A stretch of 64,000 nt of DNA, taken from Heliopora coerulea. Its lineage: Eukaryota; Cnidaria; Anthozoa; Scleralcyonacea; Helioporidae. The position numbers and the translations under genes were made by a program. The stretch's first letter is position 1; every line of letters starts with the position of its first letter. Below, in pieces: positions 1 to 10,174 of the stretch. A model generated the notes under the pieces. That model made no database searches, was not told the DNA's origin, and worked only from the letters and a program-made list of their open reading frames with translations. Location of the stretch: positions 931,001-995,000 of the forward strand of contig JASJOG010000098.1 of NCBI GenBank assembly GCA_030142905.1. Reading direction: 5' to 3'.

Positions 1-209
1 GTAGCCTGATAATATCCAACAGAACTAATTCAAAACATTGATATTTTAGAATCAAATGGTGTTAAATTTGCGTCTACGAAACCTTTATTAACTAAATGAT
101 TGTTATTTGTAGGTACTGCAGATTGTGTTATGATTTTATTATCCGCCATTATTATGTCTTCCTGACCGACTTTCTTTTGTAGGTCTTGATATCCATAAAA
201 AAGACTCAT
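1..209 (-). pseudogene. Polinton accessory gene, 5' part, runs off the window
   Basis: Minus-strand reading frame starting at the ATG complementary to 207-209 (MSLFYGYQDL...), continuing off the left edge. A second in-frame ATG lies at 147-149, just before ADNKIITQSA. An in-frame TGA sits at 30-32, after which the same frame stays open to the edge, so the copy looks broken, or the stop is real and the protein is about 59 residues. I do not recognise the family. It is the outermost of three minus-strand genes that diverge from the integrase/capsid set to the right. The ASN/lysine-rich composition matches the neighbouring Polinton genes, which is why I group it with that element. Confidence 0.45.
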
Positions 210-216
210 TCATATA

Positions 217-327
217 TTATAACAAATATTTAACAGCTAAACTGCTAACAATATATCCGCTTAAAGTGGATAATACTAATATAATTGATAAATGACTGGC
301 AGCTCTGCTGACAGCTTCGCTGTTATG
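217..327 (-). CDS. Possible small membrane peptide of the Polinton
   Basis: A minus-strand stretch of about 36 codons ends at the TAA complementary to 217-219. It contains a hydrophobic run (SIILVLSTLSGYIVSSLAV) typical of one membrane-spanning helix. It is in frame with the C-terminus of the upstream minus-strand gene but separated from it by the TAA at 328-330, so it could be read-through of that gene or a separate small gene that lost its ATG. Small hydrophobic proteins are common in Polinton-like elements. No function can be assigned from sequence alone. Confidence 0.3.
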   Translation of the reverse strand, partial: HNSEAVSRAASHLSIILVLSTLSGYIVSSLAVKYLL

Positions 328-1743
328 TTACTTTGTTGGACTTGATTTGTTCAGCTCTTGATGTTTCTTTGTCGTTTTTTTAATTACATTTTGTGGTTTA
401 CTTTTAGGTGGTGTATTTAATTCACTTTGTGTGTTTGTTTTATTTAAATTTTCATTAACACTAATTTCATATTAATTGTTGCTACTTGTAATTTATTATT
501 ATAACCTTTAATGGGATTCTTAATTATAATTAAATTACTAGACATTAACCATAAACTGGGTGATATTGCCATATTCAGTACTATATTAGTGTCTGTAATT
601 GCTCTGTTCATATTGCTATATGTAATTGCTATATGTTCATATCTATGTTGATGTATTGTAATTTATCACACTATCTTCCACAATAGAGCGGAACTCTTGC
701 TGTGTTTCTAATGCACTTGCTCTATTACTATAAATAGACTGTTTAGTTCTTGTTTGACTACCTAAAATAGAATATATAAATGCTTCTATTGACTCATTTA
801 CATACTGGATACCTATTTTGGTTAATCCATCACTTTTTGCTGGAATGTATCTTTTGTAGTCTTCTTTTATACTGTCTGGAAAAAGAACATACTGTGGTTC
901 TTTATTAAATTTTGTTATATAGGGACTGCCTCTGTTATTTATTGAGTCATAAGTCTCTCAAGGAAACATTTCTTTGATTTTTCTTTCTCTGTCATTGTAG
1001 GTTATTCTCCTTCTTATGTGATCTCCATTTCTATATATTTCACCAGCAGAAAATTCAGCAGATATATTCGACATTTTCTCATTTCCATCCAATCTTCTTA
1101 GCATTCTTCTCATTGTGAAGTACACATGGAAACGCATTAAGGATGTTATAATTGGATGTATACCTTCTTTTTTTGTGAGATGTTGTATTGACATACCACA
1201 GCAATAGGTGGCACAATAAACGGAGAATATAATTTTATAATAAATCTCATCATCCCATGTTCCTTTTCTATAAGAAGTTGTTATATCTGGTAATAATGGT
1301 AATTTAGACATAAAGAAATCCTTAACATTGACATATATTTTAAAGTTGTTTATTGGGTCATTAAGAACATAATAACTGGGCTGTTTCTGAGGAATGTGAT
1401 TACCATCTGTGTCATCAATTGGTTTGGACTCTGGTAACTTTTGTATTGTTCCATTTGATAACGATATTTTGGGATATTTATTTACAGGTAGATTTTTCTG
1501 TGGTATAACTGTAGCAGCTAAGCTGTTCGTTCCATATAATTCCTTTTTATATCTCTGAAATCTTGGATCTGTTATTTTTATCCATGTGTTGTATTTAGGT
1601 GTTACTTTATAATAAATATCTATAGATTTCAGTGCTTTTTCATCATTCTCTAAGTTGTATCCAAAACCAAAATTATCTGGATTAGCATGTGGATACTCTT
1701 TTTTAAACAATTTGATCGAATAATTGTACTTATGTAAGGTCAA
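328..1743 (-). pseudogene. Unrecognised Polinton protein, about 470 codons, broken
   Basis: The longest open part is 958-1743. The same frame continues past a single TGA at 955-957 for over 100 codons, reaches a TAG near 638, and homologous-looking coding then continues in shifted frames to a TAA at 328-330. The original product was therefore about 470 residues. The N-terminal part is rich in Asn/Lys/Tyr, a Cys-containing helix lies in the middle (YCATYCCGMS), an Arg-rich segment follows (RRMLRRL), and the C-terminus is a Lys/Thr-rich tail. I do not recognise a catalytic motif. No ATG begins the frame, and the opposite-strand gene starts only about 10 bases away, leaving no room for a promoter. 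Confidence 0.5.
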
Positions 1744-1752
1744 TCTAAGGAA

Positions 1753-2361
1753 TTGGAATTAGATGACTCATTTATAATAACACATGAAAATCCGTATTTA
1801 TTAATAAAGAAGGCAACTGTTTTTTGGAGTTATAACAATATTACCAGCTCAGCTGTAAGTGATTTAGAAATTACATATAATAACATTAAGAAGACTATTA
1901 AAGAAGGATATTGGACATTCAGAATGCTTAAGAAAGAAATTGAAAGTTATGGAAATGTGATATTAGAAGCAAATAAATATGATGGAACATGTTCTATTAC
2001 CAGTGATAATACAATTAATTTGAAAAATTTAGGTCCTATTTTAGGGTTTGATAAAAACCAAGTGATAAATACAAACAGAAAAAAAGTAAGTGAAAAACAT
2101 GTGGATATTAATAATGGTTTGGAATATATAGAAATATCATGTAGTCTGGTTAAAATGCAAGAAAATATAAATTCAAATGGAAAGAAAAGTGAAGTTATAT
2201 TAACATTACCAATAACAAGTACACAGACATTAAAAGGTAGTGTTCAGCATTATTTTGACATTGAATCAAGTGTGTCGATAGACAAAGGTGTTATAAATAA
2301 AATTGATTTTAAAGTCACAAAGAATGTTGGTAAAGTACTGTTGGATTTATACATTATGTAA
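1753..2361 (+). CDS. Unrecognised Polinton structural-type protein
   Basis: A 202-codon frame open to a TAA at 2359-2361. It has no ATG at its left end, so the start may be missing. The product is rich in beta-forming and polar residues (Ile, Val, Asn, Thr, Ser), has no membrane segment, and ends in a hydrophobic strand-like motif (VGKVLLDLYIM). It lies directly before the integrase in the same direction. The composition would suit a capsid-associated or spike protein, but I see no diagnostic motif and do not claim one. This is the least damaged gene of the element. Confidence 0.5.
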   Translation: MELDDSFIITHENPYLLIKKATVFWSYNNITSSAVSDLEITYNNIKKTIKEGYWTFRMLKKEIESYGNVILEANKYDGTCSITSDNTINLKNLGPILGFDKNQVINTNRKKVSEKHVDINNGLEYIEISCSLVKMQENINSNGKKSEVILTLPITSTQTLKGSVQHYFDIESSVSIDKGVINKIDFKVTKNVGKVLLDLYIM

Positions 2362-2366
2362 TTTAT

Positions 2367-3472
2367 ATGGATAAAGACATAAAGCTGGAACAAGGATTGA
2401 GAGATATTTATTACAATCCAAAAACTGCTTTTCAGTCGTCAGGGGTTATACAAAAAAGCATTAGAAGATGGGTAAAATGTAAATAGAAAACTTGTAAAAG
2501 AATGGTTAAAATCAGCAGACACATACAGTAGGTATAAACCGGTTGTTAGAAAACATAAGTTTAGAAAGACATATGTTGATTATCTTGGTGATCAAATTCA
2601 AATGGATTTAGCAGATATGAGCAAGTATAAAAATCATAATAAAGGATATTATTGGATATTAACAGCTGTTGAGATTCTTAGCAGGTATGCCTTTGCTGTA
2701 CCAGTTTATAGGAAAGACATAAATAACATGACTAAGACAGTTACAGAGCCATTAAACCAATTTAAGGATCGTTTTGATGACCAGCTAAAAGTAGCACAGT
2801 TTGATGATGGTCAAGAGTTTTATAATGTTGGTGTAAAAACATTATTAGAAAAACATGAAATCGAGTACTTTTCCACGAGGTCTGACAAAAAGGCAGCTAT
2901 TGTAGAAAGATTTTAACAGAACACTTAAAATTGCTATGTGGAAATATTTTTACTGTAAAGGAACTTATAAATGGATTGACATCTTGGATCAATTAGTGTA
3001 TAATTACAATAATACTAAGCATAGCGCCATATTAATAAAACCAATGGATGCTAACAAAAAGAATGAAGACCAAGTGTGGTTAACTTTATACGGTCATGTT
3101 AATGTTGAGTCACCATTACCTAAATTTTAAGGTAGGAGATATGGTTAGAATATCAAAATATCAGTCTGCTTTTACTAAAGGTTATGAGGCTAACTTCACA
3201 AAAGAATTGCTTAAAGTAATTAAAGTTATATGTGGTTATCCAAATGTGTATGAGATAGAAGACTTGGAAGGTGAGCTGATTATAGGGAAGTTTTATGAAG
3301 AGGAGTTATCAGGTGTTAAGAAAGATGGCAATGCAGCTGATGTTTATAGAGTAGAGAAAATACTTAAGAGAAAAAAGGTAAAGGGTAAAAGATGGTTTAA
3401 GCAAAATGGTTGGGTTATGATAGTAAACATAATAGTTGGATTCCAGAAAGTACTATTCAAGGTATAGAGTAG
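2367..3472 (+). pseudogene. Polinton DDE integrase with chromodomain, frameshifted
   Basis: Retroviral-type integrase that would insert the linear element DNA into the genome. From an ATG at 2367 a first segment runs about 30 codons before a frame change. The catalytic core follows: first Asp in QMDLADM (about 2604), second Asp in QFDDGQEFYN (about 2805-2830), and the Glu in VERF (about 2905). An extra T near 2912 shifts the frame straight after the Glu. The next block (MWKYFYCKG ... NNTKHSA) is the usual end of the core. The C-terminal part (KVGDMVRIS ... YRVEKIL) is followed, in yet another frame, by a chromodomain signature (WLGYDSKHNSWIPES) and a TAG at 3470-3472. At least three frame breaks mean it is dead. 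Chromodomain integrases of this kind are typical of Polintons. Confidence 0.85.
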
Positions 3473-3480
3473 TATATAAA

Positions 3481-3887
3481 TGACAGAAGGATTCGAGGAC
3501 TTTGAAATGAAAGACTTGAGCAGAAAGTATCCAGAATATGACGAATATGACTAGAGAGGAGTTAAATGATAAGTATAATAGTCTTACACAAGATCGTTTA
3601 AACTTATTAAGAGATAATATTGGCAATAAAGATGAAATTGTTAGTGTTAAAGAAAGACTTGACTACATTAATCGTCTCCAAGAAAATAAGTTTGGCAGCA
3701 GAGCTGGTGAAACAGCCTTGTTCAAGAATTTATAAGAAAAATATATAAAGATGAAAATTTTATTCTTTATCCAAAACATAATCAAAAAGCATTTGAATTA
3801 ATAAAAAATATTAGTATAACAGGCAAAAATAACATAAATTTTAAACCATTAAATAGTAGAAATGAAAGAGGAAAATATAGCAAATAG
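3481..3887 (+). pseudogene. Small Polinton gene, frameshifted, unknown role
   Basis: Starts at ATG 3481 (MTEGFEDFEMKDLSRKYPEY). The frame closes near 3553, but coding resumes in another frame (REELNDKYNSLTQDRLNLL) and, after a TAA near 3735, in a third frame (FIRKIYKDENFILYPKHN) to a TAG at 3885-3887. The restored length would be about 135 residues, strongly charged and probably helical in the middle. It begins 9 bases after the integrase stop, in the same direction. No motif is recognised. Confidence 0.5.
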
Positions 3888-3896
3888 TACTAAAAA

Positions 3897-4216
3897 GAAA
3901 TAAAAAAGGTGTATTAAAATACAATAAAGCAGAAAGAGCCAAAGAAGCTCTCAATCAATTTAAGAAGTTATTAAAAGGAGTTTATAATGAAAAGAAAAAT
4001 AGAGATGAAATTGTTAGAAATATGCCAATGGTTGACGCAAATACAACTGAAGGTTATAAATCAATCAATGGATTGACACCACAAGAGAATAGAGAATTAA
4101 ATGGTGTATTAAACCCAACAGATAAAGTTGATATGTCAACAAGACCAGCATACCTTAAAACTCAATTAAAATACATACAAGACAATTTAGATGATACAAA
4201 AGAAGAAACAATTTAG
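3897..4216 (+). CDS. Small charged Polinton protein
   Basis: An open frame with no visible ATG at its left end runs through a Lys-rich helix (NKAERAKEALNQFKKLLKG), then ATG 4022, then a Pro/Asn-rich tail ending at TAG 4214-4216. The shorter version from 4022 is 64 residues and the full open stretch about 105. It is followed 2 bases later by the next gene, so the genes are packed as in a virus-like element. I cannot assign a function. Confidence 0.45.
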
Positions 4217-4218
4217 TC

Positions 4219-4692
4219 ATGAAAAAAGATAATGAATTTAATGAGAAATACAGAGAATTACAGGAAAGAACTCATGGTTTAATGGAAGCTAAATTTTTAA
4301 TAGAAAGACAAATAGAAAAGGAAAATGTAAGAGAGCAACAGCAGGAAGACATATCAAGACTACAGCGTTTTAAAAAGTGGGCAAAAGAAAACATGGTTGG
4401 ATTGTCAGCAATAGCAATATCAATTGCAGGTATTATAACCACTATTATTGTCTCTGCAAGAAAGGCTATTCTACGTGGACCACAAGCAACCGAAAAATTT
4501 GCTAAAGCATTGTATAATTTAAGTAAAAATGTTAGGAGTATTATTAGCACCATTAATTAATTTAATTGCACAAGTTGTAAGTTTAGGTGCTAAAGGATTG
4601 GAATGGCTTGCTAGTAATTTGTTGGTATTATTAGTGGCATTTACACTTTATATATAGTTGAAGAATATAGGAAACGAAGAAAAATGAAATAA
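4219..4692 (+). pseudogene. Polinton small membrane protein, frameshifted
   Basis: ATG 4219 opens a 113-codon frame. It has a charged coiled-coil-like N-terminus (Glu/Gln/Arg-rich, residues 1-55), then a hydrophobic helix (MVGLSAIAISIAGIITTIIV). The frame breaks near 4530. A second hydrophobic segment (LGVLLAPLINLIAQVVSLGA, then LLVLLVAFTLYI) is open in the neighbouring frame, followed by a basic tail near 4660-4690 in a third frame. A two-helix membrane-active protein just before the major capsid gene is a common arrangement in adenovirus-like and Polinton elements. The role in membrane disruption is inference only. Confidence 0.5.
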
Positions 4693-4715
4693 AATATATG
4701 TCATACTAAATAAAC

Positions 4716-5950
4716 ATGAAAGAAACAGAATTAATTCCCGGATTTAGAAGAAGTCATATGGCTTAGGTGAAAGGTGAAAGAACATGTCATATTATCACTT
4801 TTAATCCAAATAAAGCAAGTCCTGGAGACGAACTGTATATTGACATTCCTAAAATGAAAATGGACAGTTGTTTAGTACCTAAAAGTCTCCATCTATTGTT
4901 TACATTTAAAGTCAGCAATACAAAATCATGGTTTCTTAATAATTTATGTAAAATGTTACTAAAAGACTTAGAATTAGACTTGCAAGAGAGACAGTTTATG
5001 ATAACAATGCAGAAAATATGTATGAGGTGTATAAAGACGTTTGGAAAACCAATTCTGATAGACTCGATATGATTGAATATGGAATTGGTAATGAGAACTT
5101 TAGAAAACTCATTTCAAAAGATGATTCAGGTGCATCAAGTGGTAATACACAGAAAGTAAGTGATGCATTAATGTTTAGTATTTATGGAAATAAACAGAAA
5201 ATTTGTTTGGATAAAATAATCCGTGATCATGGTCTGTATGCACCATTTTTTATGAATAATAATTTCCGTTATGTTCTAACGCTACCTAAATCAAATGAAG
5301 TAATGACTGTCCAAGCAAGTCAAACTCTTGGTTCATATACATTAGAAGACATGCAATTGGAATATGAAACTATAGAAAACATGGACCTGGCAAATGAAAT
5401 AGCAGAAAAGTACTCTATTGGTAAATCACTTTCTCATGAACATATAACACTTATGAAGACCATTGTTTGGGCAGCTGCTAGCACATTAATGAATGAAAAT
5501 ATAAATATACCAAGGAAAACCACGAAAGCAATTGTTTTATTGTTCACTAAACAGAGTAGAGTAGACAGTGAGGAGTATATATATCCAAAATTATAAGCTG
5601 AAGTGAAATTAACCATTGAAGGTGTTCCAAATAGTGTGTATTCCCAAGGAATACCCAGTAATAGATTTTATGATGAAGCAAGAAGTTTATTGGGAGAAAA
5701 GGAAGGAAAGGACCAATTTATGACTGTGGAAAAGTTTTATAAGTATAAATTTGCTCTGGTTATTGATCTTAGAAGTAATGAAGAAGTGAATAAAACTGCA
5801 CATGAAAAGAAAATTGTAAATACACAAAATGGTGTTCTATTGGAGATTAAAAAGAAAGCACATACTGGAAATATTAATTGCAATATATTTGTTGTCTCTG
5901 ATGGACTAGTTAATTTCATTAATAAGGATCTCCAAAGTATTCAATATTAG
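4716..5950 (+). pseudogene. Polinton hexon-like major capsid protein, two stops and a frameshift
   Basis: A reading of about 411 codons from ATG 4716 (MKETELIPGF) to TAG 5948-5950. It is broken by an in-frame TAG at 4764-4766, a one-base frameshift near 4985-4998, and an in-frame TAA at 5594-5596. After the last stop the same frame resumes at once. Recognisable family blocks are HIITFNPNKASPGDELYIDIP near the N-terminus, RKLISKDDSGASSG, NNNFRYVLTLP, and TIEGVPNSVYSQGI in the C-terminal part. These match the double jelly-roll major capsid proteins of Polintons/adintoviruses as I know them. Capsid and packaging ATPase together identify the element as a virus-like Polinton and not a simple DNA transposon. 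The copy cannot make an intact protein. Confidence 0.8.
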
Positions 5951-5978
5951 AGAGTGTGATACACACTTTATTATATAG

Positions 5979-6581
5979 ATGTCTGTAAAAGATACACCTT
6001 TTAATATGATTATTACAGGAAAGACAAGTTGTGGAAAGACTCATATCCTTCTTAATTTATAGAGAAAAAATATATGAACCACTTTGATTACATAATTATA
6101 ATATGTCCAACTTTCTCTTGGAATAAAACTTATGAGAATTGGAAATACATAAATGACCCAGATATAAATGTAATTGAATGTCAGCAAGATTACATTGATA
6201 ATATGCTTAGATTTGCTTCTAAAATATACCGAGGAACTAACAGTTTGATTATTTTAGATGATTGTACATGTAGTTCAGATGTTAAGAAAAGAGTCAATGA
6301 ATTGGTAAAATTAGGATTCGGAGGAAGACATTATAACCTTTCAACGATAGTAATAACCCAACAATAGACAAGTAGAAGCAAATCATAGAGAAAATATAAG
6401 CAAATTAAGTATTTTTTATAATCCCAATAGAAATGATATGAAAATTATAATAGATGATTATATGAATGGTGTTAGTAATGAATAGATAAATAAAATAATA
6501 AATACACTTAAAAATAAGTATTCTGTATTAGAGATCAATTTAAATTATCCATATGAATATCATATATATGGTATTGCATAA
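5979..6581 (+). pseudogene. Polinton A32/FtsK-type packaging ATPase, broken
   Basis: ATG 5979 begins MSVKDTPFNM and the Walker A motif GKTSCGKT is at about 6018-6040. An in-frame TAG at about 6060 and a frameshift follow. The next block (FDYIIIICPTFSWNKTY) and the Walker B (SLIILDDC, about 6241-6266) are in the 6074 frame. That frame stops at 6364-6366, and the C-terminal block (VEANHRENISKLSIFYNPN) continues one frame over, with one more TAG at about 6482, to a TAA at 6579-6581. Homologues pump DNA into the capsid. It sits 28 bases after the capsid gene, the usual pairing. Confidence 0.8.
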
Positions 6582-6767
6582 ATCCATGGGAAAACATAAA
6601 AAATCAATTGACGAAAACCTTAAAGAACTGGAGGATGAAATCAAAACTGCAGAAATAGATGTACACAGCGGAGCTAGCTGCATAGCTGATCCGCAAAAAG
6701 ATAATGGGAGGAAAAGGGAAGAATTAATTAAATTAACAGAAGATGGACAGTTTGAGAAAAAAGTTAA

Positions 6768-7733
6768 ACACGGAGCGATCGCATAAGAAGAGGCTGAGTT
6801 TCTCAGCCTGTCAATTATGATTAAGGAAAGGTCGCATGTTATTGGTCAATTGAGTTTAGGCTAATTTCCGGTGGAGGAATATCACGTTTCAATTGAGGAG
6901 AATATAGGAGATGAATTTGTTTGCAACGACGTTGCAGCCTGGATAGTATTTTGCGCCTGTTGGCCATTTGAACTGTTTTGACTGAGCCAACAATCCAAGA
7001 GCAATTCCATCACTTCAATATTTCCTGCCAGTTTTCCGTTGGACAGCAACTGATTCCTCACGGTGTTGATCTTTTTACGTACTTCTACCAAGCGCCCTTC
7101 CTCATTGCGTTTCACTTCCATTTTGAAGCCGTAGTAGGCCTTGCTCTCTTTAATTGCACTTTTATTCTTCTGGTAGTAGGCTTTATTGCGATCATACTTG
7201 CTAAGCCTCGCAGGAAGCAGAGTTGTGCTTTGCGCAGAGATAGAAGTCCCAGCTGTTGGATGAGAGCCACCGAGCATATTTGCCACAAATGAATTTGAAA
7301 GTGGCGCCAGTTTATGTTTATATTTATAATATTACAAGCTTCAAGTATGCGCCAAAAAAAATACAGGTGGCTATGACACATCGCAGACTTAATAAAATGT
7401 GAGTCGTGCCCAAACACTGCGCGAGTAGGATGACTATAAGTGAATTAAGATGCGCAGGACGTCTCGAATTATTATAATACGACGAATAACAACCAGAAAA
7501 ATCAGTAAATGTGCCATGTTTAGCCATTCATTGCTTTATATATTGTTTAGCTGTATTTTAATAACACATTTTAAAAGTATTTCCGTAAGCTTTAGGCTCT
7601 AGGACACGCTTGTGGAGCTCTACGCTGTCCAGTTCAGTCACGCTTCAAAGTGTCAACCATTTTGAAACATACAACCGCCATACGAAGCCAGTAATGTTGG
7701 AGGAGCTTACCCTTTTATAGCGTCGCTCCGTGT
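6768..7733. mobile_element. TTAA-flanked DNA transposon with terminal inverted repeats
   Basis: The ends are ACACGGAGCGA and its inverse, flanked on both sides by TTAA (6764-6767 and 7734-7737). The interior is more GC-rich than the surrounding Polinton. TTAA duplications are typical of piggyBac and Kolobok elements; these ends do not look like classical piggyBac termini, so the superfamily is open. It probably lacks a transposase, carrying only a 134-codon minus-strand frame. Confidence 0.65.
6882..7286 (-). CDS. Unknown 134-codon frame inside the TTAA element
   Basis: Minus-strand frame beginning MANMLGGSHPTAGTSISAQS. The middle is Lys/Tyr-rich and helical (NKAYYQKNKSAIKESKAYYG) and the tail Ser/Gln/Asn-rich. 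It covers much of the inserted element and is absent from the Polinton genes around it. I do not recognise a transposase core or zinc-binding motif. It may be a fragment of an element-encoded protein or a chance frame in GC-richer DNA. Confidence 0.3.
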   Translation of the reverse strand: MANMLGGSHPTAGTSISAQSTTLLPARLSKYDRNKAYYQKNKSAIKESKAYYGFKMEVKRNEEGRLVEVRKKINTVRNQLLSNGKLAGNIEVMELLLDCWLSQNSSNGQQAQNTIQAATSLQTNSSPIFSSIET

Positions 7734-8174
7734 TTAATACAATTAAAAAAGCAAGTAATGCTGTCATAGAAAAATATTATAAAGAATACGAAAGGAAAAT
7801 ATGCAAAAAGCGAATGAATTTCTAACTGACCAACTAATAAGCAAGTTTGCTGATGTATTAGGTGGTTTGGATGCAATAGAAAAACCAGAAGTATTATCAG
7901 ATGAATTACGAAAAGTTGACTTATTGAAAAGTGATGTTATAAAAGTTGTGGAAAATATAAATCCTTATATTCCATTGTTAGGATTTCTATCTGGTAGTAT
8001 TACCACTGGAAAACACATATATGACCATAAAAGGAACAAAAATAAAAGCGAAGCTAAACTTGAAGAGATTCCTACAGAAGCTGACAGTGGAGCTGGCAGC
8101 TATGCTGCTAATCCACAAACAAATGAGTAAATATATATTTTTAATCAAAAGTGTACGATCTACTCACAAAGAGT

Positions 8175-8364
8175 AGTATACAATATGGGGGGTCCATTCT
8201 ATGGAGATTAGGTGGTTTTGAGATTTTAACAAAAACTAAAGCATTTTTTTGAAACCACTGAAAATACCATCAAAAGGGGATGATTTTCCTGTAGGGGGTG
8301 CAGGGATTTTCACCTAATTGACAAGTGCGCTCGTACCCCCATATTGTATACTACAATATGGGGG
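8175..8364. repeat. Inverted AGTATACAATATGGGGG motif, possible Polinton end or small MITE
   Basis: AGTATACAATATGGGGG occurs at 8175 and again inverted, ending at 8352. A perfect palindrome with 13-bp arms (CCCCCATATTGTA, 3-base loop) occupies 8336-8364, giving a third copy. The 190-bp unit begins just after the last Polinton gene, so it could be the terminal inverted repeat of that element or a separate MITE. The other end of the Polinton lies outside the window, so this cannot be settled here. Confidence 0.45.
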
Positions 8365-8545
8365 TACATGGTTGGTGGAAGGGTTCTAATTTACTTATAT
8401 ATAAGTATACACACTCGTATATATCTATTCTCAACAGATATATAGAATTTTGTAATGCAACAAACACTGATCAGTAAATTTCACATAGCTTTCAGACACA
8501 GATATGAATTGTGAAACTCTGTTAACGGCTGTTTATTAAGTAATA

Positions 8546-8697
8546 TAATAACATGAAGGAAATTAGTGATTAAATGTCCCCTCGAGCCGAGAGAAGTTTG
8601 GGGAAGTGCGGAGGGCGTTAGCCCGAGGGACTTTCACAAACCTCCCTCGGCTTGAGGGGACATTTATTCACTCATTTCCCTACATATCATGGTATTC
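8546..8697. mobile_element. MITE, copy 1 of a family also at 22.55 kb
   Basis: Inverted arms containing AGTGATTAAATGTCCCCTC at the left and its inverse at the right, with outer parts reading ATACCATGA. The same arms occur at 22551-22645 with a shorter centre. No coding capacity. Confidence 0.65.
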
Positions 8698-10170
8698 GTT
8701 TGTAATACCATGATGACCGACGAAATTTACAAGGGATGTTAGAAATTTTTCATGGTGGTACCAGTCCTTGTATTAAATGAGTTGTTTAATGCTTAACTTT
8801 AAAAGCATTCTTTGACTTTCGGTCACTCATGTTAATGAGGGGAAATTAGTAAAAGTATGCACGCTGAGGGAATTTAGGTATTAAATCTCCACTTGAGAAC
8901 AATGGAAACGTAGGTCATCATGGTATTACACAGATAAAATGTTTATGACCTTATAGAGGAAGCCAGTGGTGCGGGTCTCACTGGTATACCCTCGTCGGGG
9001 ATATTAGCCCCTGTGTCGGAGGATTCCTTGCGCCACCCCTAACGATAGATATCCGTACTCGAATGAGAACCAGTAGTTGATCTAGAATTTTGAAGTATGA
9101 TGGGTGGATCGCGAATTGTGAGTGCCGTAGGGTTATAGATGAGAAACCAATAAACTATTATTTTATCGGCGCACCTGTCACATAGTTAAAAGTGCACATT
9201 TACGGCATTCCCGACGACCTAGACGCAGATTTCTGGTGCTTTGAAATGAAAAACTTAATAATAAAGGATGTAGTGGCTCTCCACGGACTTTCAGGCCACT
9301 TAAATTCTTCCAAGCAACTGAGTTGCCTTCAACAATGTAATTGGACGAGATAAAATAAAATGATACAAGGCTTAAGTTCATTCAAGAAAACCAGGGGTAC
9401 CTTTGCTATTTTCCCTTTCGTAAATGGTCTTTGCCATCTCAGACGGTCTTTGCCATCCTATTGTTTTCGGGGTCCCCAAATGTACCCCGAGGACCCTCAC
9501 CGAATGATGAAATGTTTTATAAATTTCCAATTTTGACCTGGCCAACTGAACCTGCAAGCCTAATGTGGTGGTTGGTGCGACCAATAGCGATAGCTAACAA
9601 GAATATTGGAATACGTGGCGAAACAGAGTTTTATATTTATTTTATTTTCTTCACACTTTTTGTATTTTTGTTTGTTTGTTTGTTCTTTACGCTGCAGTGT
9701 TTGATTTTTTTCGAGCTTTTGTGTCATGAAAATTTTAAAGTAAGAGTAATAAACTAAAGTGACTGGTCGTCAAGTTATGGTGTAAGCAAGGCGAGAAACC
9801 CGCTACTGGTTCGTTTAGGTTAGGGTTTCTGTTTGGGTTAGGTGACCCAGATAATCGGTCATTGAATTTAAAGTCAAGGAAAGAAAACAGGCGAAAGATT
9901 TTGAGTTGTTTCTTGTTTATGCAACTTGTGAGAGTAAGGGTGCGGAGGGTACACATGGGCATTCCGGAAACATTAGGATGACAAAGACCTTTTATGAAAG
10001 GGACAACTGTGGTGCCTCTAGATAAAAAAAAAGTGCAGTTTGTTGGTCATTGAGGTGGTTGCCCGCCCACCCCTCTCCATCCGCGCTTGATTGGAACCGA
10101 TAAGGATTTTTTCTAATGTTCCCCCAGAAGGAAGAGCTTTCATCCAAAATATTAATTTTTTGTCTTATAC
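8698..10170. other. No gene recognised
   Basis: The stretch holds only short overlapping frames without family resemblance. A short palindrome built on ATACCATGA lies at about 8685-8720, with one more copy near 8920. I see no RNA gene and no complete mobile element. Confidence 0.4.
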
Positions 10171-10174
10171 GCAC

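Larger units (their letters stand above)
6586..8130 (+). pseudogene. Last Polinton gene, split by a 966-bp transposon
   Basis: ATG 6586 (MGKHKKSIDENLKELEDEI) opens a charged, helical protein. Coding is interrupted after TTAA at 6764-6767 by an inserted element and resumes after the second TTAA at 7734-7737. Removing the insert and one TTAA keeps the frame open (through VIEKYYKEYERK), which shows the insertion was secondary. A further frame change near 7800 leads into the open stretch 7801-8130, which has a moderately hydrophobic centre (INPYIPLLGFLSGSITTG) and an acidic tail. Both halves carry a similar Ser/Gly/Ala motif (HSGASCIADPQ and DSGAGSYAANPQ). Function unknown. Confidence 0.5.

Noticed and set aside
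4272..4553. Minus-strand frame in the Polinton membrane-protein gene
   Set aside because: Shadow of the plus-strand coding sequence.
8936..9060. Possible structured RNA or rDNA fragment (GC-richer block)
   Set aside because: I could not match it to 5S, 18S, 28S or spliceosomal RNA landmarks, and no convincing fold was seen by eye.
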